Made by a program: the position numbers and the translations under genes
Assembly (NCBI RefSeq): GCF_026151205.1
Contig: NC_087081.1
Coordinates: forward strand, 744,001-808,000
Length of the DNA: 64,000 nucleotides
DNA from: Bolinopsis microptera
Lineage: Eukaryota; Ctenophora; Tentaculata; Lobata; Bolinopsidae
Direction of reading: 5' to 3'
Shown: positions 37,000 to 48,968 of the stretch, piece by piece
Position numbering within the stretch: the stretch's first letter is position 1
Layout of the letters: each line of letters begins with the position of its first letter
Notes under the pieces: generated by a model
The model's database searches: none
Told to the model about the DNA's origin: nothing
Seen by the model: only the letters and a program-made list of their open reading frames with translations

Positions 37000-37770
37000 A
37001 TTATTTAGGTAGTTTAGGTAGCTGGGTAGTGATGAGAACTAATGTGTCCTGTTATTTAGGTAGTTTAGGTAACTGGGTAACCTAATGTGTCCTGTTATTT
37101 AGGTAGTTTAGGTAGCTGGGTAACCTAATGTGTCCTGTTATTTAGGTAGTTTAGGTAGCTGGGTAGTGATGAGAACTAATGTGTCCTGTTATTTAGGTAG
37201 TTTAGGTAGCTGGGTAGTGATGAGAACTAATGTGTCCTGTTATTTAGGTAGTTTAGGTAACTGGGTAACCTAATGTGTCCTGTTATTTAGGTAGTTTAGA
37301 TAGCTGGGTAACCTAATGTGTCCTGTTATTTAGGTAGTTTAGGTAGCTGGGTAGTGATGAGAACTAATGTGTCCTGTTATTTAGGTAGTTTAGGTAGCTG
37401 GGTAACCTAATGTGTCCTGTTATTTAGGTAGTTTAGGTAGCTGGGTAACCTAATGTGTCCTGTTATTTAGGTAGTTTAGGTAGCTGGGTAGTGATGAGAA
37501 CTAATGTGTCCTGTTATTTAGGTAGTTTAGGTAACTGGGTAACCTAATGTGTCCTGTTATTTAGGTAGTTTAGGTAGCTGGGTAACCTAATGTGTCCTGT
37601 TATTTAGGTAGTTTAGGTAGCTGGGTAGTGATGAGAACTAATGTGTCCTGTTATTTAGGTAGTTTAGGTAGCTGGGTAACCTAATGTGTCCTGTTATTTA
37701 GGTAGTTTAGGTAGCTGGGTAACCTAATGTGTCCTGTTATTTAGGTAGTTTAGGTAGCTGGGAGGTGATG
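37000..37770. repeat. 43/52-bp higher-order minisatellite
   Basis: About 16 units starting GTTATTTAGGTAGTTTAGGT. Short units (43 bp) continue AGCTGGGTAACCTAATGTGT, while long ones (51-52 bp) have AGCTGGGTAGTGATGAGAAC at that place. Their order is L-S-S-L-L-S-S-L-S-S-L-S-S-L-S-S with a final partial L, so the amplified unit is mostly the L-S-S trimer. Confidence 0.92.
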
Positions 37771-38195
37771 AGAGTTATACAAGATATTGGGTGGACGCCA
37801 GTATTAACGTCTTATAACGGACATGACCTTCAACCCTGTCCAGTGTCCCTAGACTTTACCAACAAGAGGGATATAAGTATGGTCATATTAATAGATGTTC
37901 ACTTGTAAAACTCGCCAAATTAACAACCAACAATTTCATGTTATAATATTCCCGAGCAGAATTGAGACACGCTTGATAAACACTTGCCATATTGGAAACA
38001 GTGAGACGATGCCACAGCTTTTAGTGTAATTTCATGGCAATTTGGAGGTCTTACTGAGTATTTAGCAGGTCTGAGTGCTGAGTTATTTCTGTTAAGGTGG
38101 ACACATAGCTCTAAAAATGTTATATTTGAGCGTGAACCGACTTGAAGGTTACGTAATACTTATAAGGTATCTTTAGCTCATGAAATTCTGCAGTT

Positions 38196-38254
38196 AACCG
38201 GTTACTAACCGGTTACTAACCGGTTAGTAACCGGTTAGTAACCGGTTACTAACC
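38196..38254. promoter_or_regulatory. Five AACCGGTT (Grainyhead-type) sites in an 11-bp array
   Basis: Perfect AACCGGTT palindromes at 38,196, 38,207, 38,218, 38,229 and 38,240, one per DNA turn, with 3-bp spacers ACT, ACT, AGT, AGT, ACT and a half site at the end. AACCGGTT is the optimal site of Grainyhead/CP2 transcription factors. Function is inferred; it may be only a palindromic microsatellite in the intron. Confidence 0.6.
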
Positions 38255-38417
38255 AGCTCCCTCACACTGGTCTTTACACGCAGGCTCCTCAGGTATAGCA
38301 CATTGTACTGGAATAATGACACGTAGTATATTAGTAGTGTCACTAGTGAGCAATGTGTGCTGCAGGTAATCAGGTGTGCAACTTGTGATGTGGAGGTGCA
38401 TGATGTCACTCTGCTTA

Positions 38418-38712
<295 letters not shown>

Positions 38713-38920
38713 ATAACTCTGAGAGTCTTGACATTAGGACTGGTTACTGGTTAGGGTAGCCAAATTAATCTGACTGCTGGTTAGTATGCCTTCTAATTAG
38801 AAGATAATCAGGATCAAACAGCCACATCATTACAACAGTGTTCCTCATTACTAACACCAATGTAACTAACTTGTTTACACGTGTAATGTATACCACCTGT
38901 GTATGTATACCACCTGTGTA

Positions 38921-40682
<1,762 letters not shown>

Positions 40683-40773
40683 CAGAGTGTAGATTGGAGT
40701 GAGAACGGACTGGTTGATACTTTCACCCTCAACTTTGACTATAGTACTGACAATACTTCGTACATATGCCAAA
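40683..40773 (-). CDS. NBEA: Neurobeachin-family exon A2
   Basis: 91 nt from TTGTTTTCAG to CTCTG|GTAAGT. Only one frame is open; it starts with 1 nt of a split codon and ends in phase 0, fitting A1 and A3 exactly. The translation is LAYVRSIVSTIVKVEGESIN, then QSVLTPIYTL. The family N-terminus has a comparable E-x-ESI and hydrophobic pattern, but identity is low. The call rests on splice sites, phases and position. Confidence 0.65.
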
Positions 40774-40984
40774 CTGAAAACAAAAAAGTTAGATTATCAT
40801 ATCAAATCAAAAACAAGAACACACAGACCATTACTTATTTCTACATAAGAACACATTTAGTAATAATCAAGAACTTTAAAATATGATAAAACAAACTTTA
40901 AGTATCTCTTCATGCCAGTAGTATATACATAAAATTTGAACAGTCAATTTCAGAGAGAATTATATGCGGTACAATTCTACTTCG

Positions 40985-41290
40985 AAATATTAGGAAATAA
41001 AGATAATTACCTCTCTGGAGGAATAGGAAATAAAGATAATTACCTCTCTGGAGGAATAGGAAATAAAGATAATTACCTCTCTGGAGGAATAGGAAATAAA
41101 GATAATTACCTCTCTGGAGGAATAGGAAATAAAGATAATTACCTCTCTGGAGGAATAGGAAATAAAGATAATTACCTCTCTGGAGGAATAGGAAATAAAG
41201 ATAATTACCTCTCTGGAGGAATAGGAAATAAAGATAATTACCTCTCTGGAGGAATGGAAATAAAGATAATTACCTCTCTGGAGGAATGGA
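40985..41290. repeat. 33-bp x9 array copying the exon A1 splice donor
   Basis: On the minus strand each unit reads ATTCCTCCAGAGAG|GTAATT, then ATCTTTATTTCCT. It thus repeats the last 14 bases of exon A1 and its donor. There are about nine copies, the one next to the exon having lost a few bases. The plus-strand frame of GNKDNYLSGGI repeats is open only because 33 is divisible by 3; it is not a gene. Confidence 0.93.
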
Positions 41291-41362
41291 TTTGCGAAGT
41301 GGTTGTGTAGGGGGTTTGGGGGCGAGGGTGACCCGCTGAACACTTCCCTCAGAAGATGTCAT
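41274..41362 (-). CDS. NBEA: Neurobeachin-family exon A1 with start codon
   Basis: ATG at 41,362-41,360, then 29 codons (MTSSEGSVQRVTLAPKPPTQ, then PLRKSIPPE), leaving in phase 2 at AGAG|GTAATT. A2 supplies the single base needed. NBEA/LRBA N-termini are likewise short, low-complexity, Pro/Ser-rich leaders before the solenoid. No upstream in-frame ATG was evaluated beyond this exon, and the sequence just 5' (GATTCGCACTCCTTATCACA) has no clear TATA box. Start choice is plausible rather than proven. Confidence 0.6.
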
Positions 41363-42016
41363 GATTCGCACTCCTTATCACATAAACATTGTTACTGTAA
41401 GAGATAAACTTGTTATACCAAGCACCAAAAAAGGTTTTAAAGTTAAGAATCTCTTGAGTGTTACATGGCAAACACTTGTGTAAAATGTTAACTCTACATT
41501 AAGCATAATTGTATAGTGAACATTTGACTATTGTGAGAGTTTACGAATATAAGCTAAACTTTGATCAAATTTAACACAGTAAACATGTTAAACATATAGT
41601 AAAAGTGCACAACTTAAACGTAATAGGTTCCAGGTCGACCAAAAAACAACAAAAATACAAGTAATTTCCAAGTTTAATGCCCATCGAGAAAAGGTATTAA
41701 AGTTGGCAGTAATTTGTTGAAAAATCGGCTTTAAATGATGTTTTCATACCAACCAACTACAGCCGCAAATTATCTATGTTTCGAGACTGGATTGTGACAT
41801 TACAAAAGTAAAATACAATTTTAATAAAAAGTAAAATACAATTTTTATTTTCCACAGAAGAATCAATACATATTGAATTATAAATATCCGATAATTTCAT
41901 TAATAATCATTAAAAGTTGCTTTGTAAAATCTAAAACGAAAAGCCGTATGCTGAACGCGCGCGGCATCTTATCGTCAGCTGCCTAACTTGTAGCCGCTAA
42001 CATCAAAGCAGCCGCA
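41363..42016. other. Region 5' of the neurobeachin start exon
   Basis: Presumed 5' UTR/promoter by position only. AT-rich, without a recognisable core promoter; AAGTAAAATACAATTTT is repeated at 41,805-41,845. Confidence 0.4.
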
Positions 42017-42790
42017 TGCGCCAAGTGCTGGGGTGCATTCTCATAGACAATTAAACTTGTATTGGTCAAAGATATTTATATACAGTTCCTAAATTAAATC
42101 AATAATCGTATCGAACACCAGCGGTGGAAGATGTTTGGACACATTATCAGGAGTATGGAGAACACCCCAGCCCAAACGGCTCTCTCTTTTGCTATTGAAT
42201 CAGATAATTTATTTATTGGAAGATTGGGGAGACCTAGAATGAACTTGTTATCGGTTTTAAGAAGTGATTTAAGTAGTAGAAATTTGCAAATAGACAACTC
42301 TCATGAATTGAATGAAATTAGAGATATAGCTGCATGCAACAGATGTTGGGAAAATCTTTTTCAAGGGTACAGTGCCAAGTGCTGGGGTGCATTCTCATAG
42401 ACAATTAAACTTGTATTGGTCAAAGATATTTATATACAGTTCCTAAATTAAATCAATAATCGTATCGAACACCAGCGGTGGAAGATGTTTGGACACATTA
42501 TCAGGAGTATGGAGAACACCCCAGCCCAAACGGCTCTCTCTTTTGCTATTGAATCAGATAATTTATTTATTGGAAGATTGGGGAGACCTAGAATGAACTT
42601 GTTATCGGTTTTAAGAAGTGATTTAAGTAGTAGAAATTTGCAAATAGACAACTCTCATGAATTGAATGAAATTAGAGATATAGCTGCATGCAACAGATGT
42701 TGGGAAAATCTTTTTCAAGGGTACAGTTTACCGCATTAAGGTATTTTTAAGAATCATTTTTGTCGGTAAGATCCTGTTTTATAATAATAA
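42017..42790 (+). mobile_element. Two tandem non-LTR RT-tail fragments (354-bp duplication)
   Basis: Two frames (42,131-42,400 and 42,485-42,739) begin MFGHIIRSMENTPAQTALSF and continue GRLGRPRMNL. This is the same post-palm RT domain and family as at 2,220-2,577. The unit from CCAAGTGCTGGGGTGCATTC is repeated with a period of 354 bp and looks identical. The first copy lacks the final stop region (QGYS-AKCWG fusion at the junction); the second ends QGYSLPH, stop, and an ATAATAATAATAATC tail. Confidence 0.85.
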
Positions 42791-43260
42791 TAATCATGTA
42801 GTTATGAGTATTCAACAGAATAAAACAAATATTCAGAATAAAACAAATATTATATTCAAATCTCTTTATTCAACAATATTAAATCATTATAGAACCTAAT
42901 TTGTGGCTTGATCGTTATGTTAGGGCTATTCTGTTAGCTGATGCTGACAGGCACTGCATGGGGCAGAGACTTAGGACCATTACGCTGGAGGCTTACAATG
43001 ACCCTTTTTGAACCCCATGGCAGTGCTAGTTTTATTATGGTACAAATTGTAAATCGAAGTTATGAAAACGATCAAGTCACTCCTGTTTTACACTATCAAC
43101 AGCTACTTAAAACAACCTAGATTGTACAACTCACTTTGAAGATTAAACTGTTAAGTGATGAGTGATTGGGCTCATTAAACATTTTAGTAGCGGAGACATG
43201 CGGATCAGCTTCTTGAGGTTCTAATAGTTCATTCAGACAAGAAGTTTTACTTTTTCAAAT
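42791..43260. other. Unassigned spacer
   Basis: Contains AGAATAAAACAAATATTC doublets (42,817-42,853) and possibly the 3' UTR of the RT element that ends at 43,261. Nothing else was recognised. Confidence 0.4.
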
Positions 43261-45345
43261 TTAGTTGTTCAAGCTGCCTGAGTTCAGAAAGTTTGCCAAA
43301 GGGGCCCAGGTATTCTTGTCACCTTTACCCTGAGACGAGAGAATGACTTTTTTTACCTTTGATTTGAATACACCATGAGTGATTTCAAGGTCGTTCAGTG
43401 CCAACATCTGACGGAATGAATTCCAAAGGCAACTAGATTTGTAAACGAAACTGTTTGAGGGCATGGTTGTTATAAGAAGAGTTTCTTTGCCGGGTCTTTT
43501 AGACAAACAGAAAAGTTCAAATAGTGCAATTGGTGTTCGATACTTAAAGACTTTAAAAAGTTCATTGCAGCAGTGATACGCGTATAAATTATGCAATGTC
43601 ATGAGTGATTGACGGGCAAAAATTGGCTTGGTGTGCTCTCTCTCAAAGAATTTGCTAGTAAGTTTCTGTTCACTGATAGGTCTAGTCCTAACACATGTCA
43701 TAAATTTATCAAGGTATGCTTTTTTGTCACCAAACATGATACGAACACACTTTTTCTGGGCTACAAATAGTGGTTGAAGTTTATTATTACTTGCACCTCC
43801 CCAAACGGTAATGCCATAAGATAGGTGACTTTCAAACAGTGTGTGGTACAGGTCCTTATGGATAGATGATGGAATTTTATCCTTAATCATGTATAGCCTC
43901 CCAGAACAGGACGAGAGTTTTCTAACTAGTTTGTCTCTATAGGGATTGAAAGTTAGGCCTTCGTCGACAATTACTCCCAGGAATTTCGTTTCCTGCACCT
44001 TTGAGAGAGGTAGGCCATTGAGGTAAAGTCTATTTTCAATTAATAAAGATTGATCATCACGTTTTCTTTTAGCTGTATTGAATTCTATATAGCAACTTTT
44101 CTTGGCGTTAACATGTAATTTATTAGCCAATGTGTACTCGTGGACTGATCGTAGGACCCTATTAGCATTATTGTAGGCCTCTGCTCTAGTTTTGGCAACT
44201 TCAAATATGTTTGTATCATCAGCAAATAAGACATAGCTAGTGTTATCGAGTTGAGAGTTTGTTAAGTCATTTATGTATATTAAAAACAGGAGAGGCCCAA
44301 GGCAGCTCCCCTGTGGAACGCCATAGAGAACAGGAAGTCTGTCTGATACTTCGCCCAGGACGGACACACAATGCTCTCTGTCCGACAAGTAACTTTCCAG
44401 TAACTTAAGTGGCACTCCTCTAATCCCATATATTTCAAGTTTCTCAAGCAAAATTGTGTGGTCTATTGTGTCAAAGGCCTTGCTTAGATCAATAAAAATT
44501 CCTAGAACATGAAGACCTTGCTTTAGGGCCTTTTGGATGTGAAAAACTGAGTAGTTAAGTGCATGTGATGTTGAGTGACTCTTTCGGAATCCGAATTGAC
44601 TGTCGTGAAGGATTCCTTGACTAACCAAGAAGCTGTAAAGACGTTTGTATATTATTTTTTCAAAAATTTTACCAAAAATTGGAAGTGTGGAAACAGGCCT
44701 GTAGTTTTCAATCAGTTCTTCGTTATCTTTTTTGTATATTGGGGTTATTTTGCCAAGCTTCAGAACTGACGGAAATATCCCTTGAGATATTAGGCGATTA
44801 AATTGAACAACAAGAGTTGGGCTAAGAATACCCGATAGTTTTTTGATTACTCTTATGGGAAAGTCGCTAGCTTTCCCACTCTTCAAGTTGGCTATAATTT
44901 CAGAAATTTCATCTTCACTACAGTCATGGAAGTAAATTGAATCGAGAGTTTTTGGTGGCATGAATTCGAGGAAAGAGGGAAGAGGTTCTAAAAGAAGGCC
45001 ATTATGAGTATTTTCATTCATTTTTGAGGCAATAGAGGCAAAGTACTCATTAAATTTGTTGGCTATCACCCGTCTTTCAACAACACGGACTCCATCTACC
45101 ATAAATTGGGGTTTGATGGTTTTTTTCCTTTTCCCTCTTATCTCATTTATTACTTCCCACATCTTTTTAGAACTATCAGAATTCTCAAGAATTTTGTTAC
45201 AGTTATAGGTATCTTTTTGGTTTTTTATTATCTTTTTAAGACAGCGTCTGTAATCACGAAAAATAATGTGGAGTTTCAGATCTCCAACTGGCTTGAAGTC
45301 AGGGAGCGTTTTTGAGTTCACCCAGTTATCATACAGCTACTCGAC
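43261..45345 (-). mobile_element. 5'-truncated non-LTR retrotransposon, intact RT frame
   Basis: A 686-residue frame, with open sequence slightly upstream (LYDNW before it). The RT domains are in order: [77 protein letters not shown] and the catalytic FADDTNIF at about residue 365. LGVIVDEGL and [10 protein letters not shown] follow. The FADD form of the catalytic motif and the YGIRG/VPQGS blocks fit the Jockey/CR1 group. The apurinic endonuclease is missing: the copy is 5'-truncated near 45,345. Up to there the frame is undamaged, suggesting a fairly young insertion. It is about 50% similar by eye to the element at 50,892-54,853. Confidence 0.92.
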
Positions 45346-46440
45346 AACAAATATCTGTCCGCCCATTGACGATTCAGTCGCCGAAACAACTTTATAATGG
45401 TTAAAAAACAAAGTAAAAAGATTTTCCTCGATGGGCCGGCATTCGCAACCGCGAAACGTTTTGAGTATGACAAACAATGACACCACCGCCAGCCCTTAAT
45501 TGATAAGTCCATGGGATAAAATTAGATGGGATAAAATTAGATTTGTAATTTCATATTGCCTATCACCTATCATGATCACCTATGTTACTTTACATATACT
45601 GCTTCTAGTTACATGCTAGCGATCTCAGTCCCCAATAAACGTGTGACCCAACAGAAGGGATTGTGGAAGGACACTTTCATTTTTCATTAACATGTGCCCT
45701 GATTACCCCCTCTGTTGAGCTACGGGGAACAATGAAACAAGAAATTTCAATGAAACAAGAAATTTAATTTTAGCACATTTTACAGAATAAAAAGATGTAA
45801 AACAATTCATAAAATATAATGCCCATAATTTGGTGTATGACTTTTTGTCCTTGACTGCTAGTTTGGTTTCGGAAGGACAGGTAACTAACGGGGCAAGGAA
45901 TGCGCGTGCCTGAAAGCTTTTGCACACACCGAAACGCTAGTTCAGTTAGGTTTTTAGAGACCAGGCTCATATTAGGACTAGAAGAACGTTGATTGCTAGT
46001 CTGTAGTCAGATCTTTAATAAATTTTAATTTAAAATTGATTGCCGGCGATGGTGTCAGTGAGAGACGCTAAGTTAGGTGAACATTGGTACAAAAATATAA
46101 TAACATAGCAGTTTATCTCTAAGTTACAATCACTATTTGTTAAACTATACAAACAGTTGCATTCAAAAGAACAAAGTCCGAGAGCAGAGAGAAGATTTGG
46201 AGACTATACATGCATATGTGGGGATTAAATTTGGTATTAGTAATTCTAGTGTTCGACCGAAAATGTTGGTCGGTTAGTTTTCTTAATAGGGAGCAGTCAC
46301 TGTCATTAGAATTATTAGATTAGGAGCAACAATTAGAATCTAATTTTGTGACATATTGTGGCCCAGAAATCAGTGAAACCTAGAATGGCGGTAAAATGCT
46401 AGCGCGCCTTGTTATGCGCGCTAACATACTAGCTGCTGAA
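45346..46440. other. Spacer with a diverged repeat also seen at 49.76-50.29 kb
   Basis: AACAAATATCTGTCCGCCCA (45,348) and GGGATTGTGGAAGGACAC (about 45,657) have counterparts at 49,764 and 50,221 in the same order, 0.3-0.45 kb apart in both. No coding sequence was recognised. Confidence 0.5.
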
Positions 46441-46444
46441 AATA

Positions 46445-47758
46445 ATGAAATGTATCCATGATAATGTCGTTTGGCAGCAGCGCCTGCCGATACCTGGATT
46501 ATATCAAGTCAAGAATAAGATTAAATTATTTGCAGATGACCTCAAGTTGATTGGTAATGCAGCTAACCACAGCAGTGTTGCTGAAGATATTGTAGAACTG
46601 GAAGTCTGGGAGAGTATTTGGCTTTTGAAGTTTAATCCTGCTAAATGTAAAGTTGTTCATATTAATCTTAATAGCAACCCTAACTTAAATTATTTAGTAA
46701 ATGGCGTAGAACTTGAAGTATCTGATCAGGAAAAAGATTTGGGGGTTATTACCCATAGTTCCCTGCTTTGGAATGAACAGATAAAAGCATGTATTTCCAA
46801 GGCAAATCGTATGATTTGCTGGATTGTAAGGAATTTGATAATTAGAGAAAAATGTGTAATGATAGCCATCTATAAAGCTTTGATAAGACCTCATCTAGAG
46901 TATTGTGTCCAATTGTGGAATCCAGTTGCGGCTCATGGAAGTTGGGGGACTGTTTTGGAGCTGGAGAGCGTCCAGAGGCGGTTTACCCGTCTGATTGATG
47001 AGGTGGGTACTCTTCCTTACAGCCGTAGACTGGAAATCCTTAATTTGACAACGCTGGCAGCAGTGGCGTAACGTTGCCTGTTGGCGCCCCCCTGCCGAAA
47101 AGGCGCCCCCCTGTTGGCGCCCCCTCCCCTTTTGGTGCCCCTCCCTAAAATTGAACAAATTAGGTGATTTTACAGGATACGCCGGTAAAATCTCTAAAAA
47201 AGTGTGTATCTAGAGCAAAACGCGCAGTTTTGATAGTACTTTAGTTAAGTTTTCGAAATTGTCCCACATTCAAACGACGATTTGGCGCCCCCCTAAGACG
47301 GCGCCCCCCTGCACAGCAGGGTCAGCAGGGCCCTTCGTTACGCCACTGGCTGGCAGAGCGGCGAATACGTGGGGACCTTGTTGAAGCTTTTAAGGTTATT
47401 AATGGCTTGACTGATTATGGTTCAGACTTGTTCAGACTTGTTCAGACCAAGCAGATCAGGTCTTAATCTGGTTTCATCCAATAGATGTAGTAAGAGTGTG
47501 ACAAAGGTCAAGAATCTTCAGCGTTCTTTTCTTCCAGAGCGGGTTGTTCCTTATTGGAACAAACTCCCTTCGGAGGTGAAGAACTACTTGACAGTTTTGA
47601 GTTTTAAAATTGGATTGGAAAGTTTTAAAAAGAATATGATTTCTAAATGTATTAGTGAAACAAATTTTAGTGAAACAAATTTAAAATTTTATCCTTTATT
47701 TTACAATCATAATATAATAATATTTATAAGCCTCCGTTTTGAAAGTTTTAAATTTTAA
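46445..47758 (+). mobile_element. CR1-like RT fragment interrupted by a hAT MITE
   Basis: The first part (46,490-47,060) encodes KIKLFADDLKLIG, FNPAKCKVVHI, DLGVITHSSLLW, RPHLEYCVQLWNP and SVQRRFTRLI. These are the catalytic FADD box and the thumb motifs LGV, [YF]-[CA]-x-x-[VL]-W-[ND]-P and L-E-x-VQRR-[FA]-T-[RK] typical of CR1/L2-like elements. After the 288-bp MITE the frame resumes with LAERRIRGDLVEAFKVINGL. It then shifts in a triple GTTCAGACTT repeat (47,421-47,449) and continues LPERVVPYWNKLPSEVKN. It is 5'-truncated and dead. Confidence 0.9.
47061..47348. mobile_element. 288-bp hAT MITE
   Basis: Terminal inverted repeats of 13 bp (CAGTGGCGTAACG ... CGTTACGCCACTG) and a perfect 8-bp target duplication GCTGGCAG (47,053-47,060 and 47,349-47,356). 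The interior is rich in GGCGCCCCCCT. Removing it and one target copy would rejoin the RT frame as TTL-AERR, confirming the borders. It has no coding capacity. Its TIRs differ from the other hAT element at 32,296-34,377. Confidence 0.95.
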
Positions 47759-48107
47759 TATATTCACATTTCTATTTAAAATTCAATTTAATGTATAAGT
47801 CAATAACTGGCCGCCAAAGCCGCGCATTCTTAAAAACATGATTAAATTGTTTATGATTATACGACAAATAGAAATAAATTTAAAATTATCCGTGGTTTTT
47901 TTAAAAAATAAATTATAATCTTACCCAAATCCAAAGCCAGCTTTGTAAAAATTTACTTTTAGATTGTATTGTAAATGACTTTCATTTTTGGAATGTTTCG
48001 AAAGAAGTTTTAACAAGAATTGAAGGTACCAGTTATATCAGTAATAAGGAAAAACACAATGATTATCTGAGCTGTGGTTCCATCCTTATGTAGCAAAGAA
48101 ACGTTTT

Positions 48108-48968
48108 TAGTAGAGGCTCTTACGGGCAAAAAGACGTGTTTTCTGCTACGAGTTTAGAGACCTAACCGCTAATTGGACACAATAGTATGATGTCTAAGGA
48201 TCGATAATATGTTAAGAAGTATAAATTTGGCCTTATTAGTCACGTGCTATACCAATGCGCGTTTTAAACTTTGACAGTCTATTACTCTAAGGCAAATAGA
48301 GTAATTATATTCATATTTTGTCAGCAATAAGATCACATTATTTTCTATTTAGTGTGAAAATATGAGCTAGAACGGACATAATCTCGCTGAGTTATAGCTG
48401 TTTGAAATTTATGATGAACGCGCGGGTGCCAATTGATAACAACTAAATGCTTTTGCGCGTAGTGCGCGTCGAAAATTTGGCAAAAACGCTTGCGGAGTGA
48501 CAATATTCAAACTTCGATAAAGTATATGAAGTGGGTACTTCTCGGAAAGGAAAAATTTAGGCAAACACGATGTGACTATTTTTGGGTTGATTTAATACAA
48601 CTGCAAAAAATTATTCAAACTTCAAGCAAAAAAGTCAAAATTTTTACCACTTTTTTGGATTTTTACCTCAGAACAAATAGAGGGATTTGTTTTATTTTTA
48701 TACAATCTTGTGCGGCTGTCTTTTAGCTATCTTTATGCAAGTTTTGCCGACATGCCAACAAAATTAACTTGCTCAAAATATCAAAAAACATGGTTTTTTG
48801 GCCTATTTTTGGCCCAAAAATCGGTTTTTTGCGATTTTACCCCAGAACAATCAGTCCAATCATCTTGAAACCACTTTCAATCGATTCTACGGTCAAAAAT
48901 ACGTCTAGTAAGGTGTATTTGGGGTCCCTAACGTATCGAGCAGACAATGCCCGTAAGAGCCTCTACTA
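48108..48968. mobile_element. 857-bp element with 19-bp terminal inverted repeats
   Basis: GTAGAGGCTCTTACGGGCA at 48,110-48,128 is matched by its perfect reverse complement at 48,948-48,966. Both are bounded by TA (48,108-48,109 and 48,967-48,968), compatible with a TA target duplication as in Tc1/mariner-type or other TA-targeting elements. Short internal frames show no transposase motifs, so it is probably a non-autonomous element. Superfamily is uncertain. Confidence 0.7.

Noticed and set aside
40936-41310. Plus-strand open frame with eight GNKDNYLSGGI repeats
   Set aside because: Open only because the unit is 33 bp; on the other strand the unit is a copied splice donor next to a coding exon.
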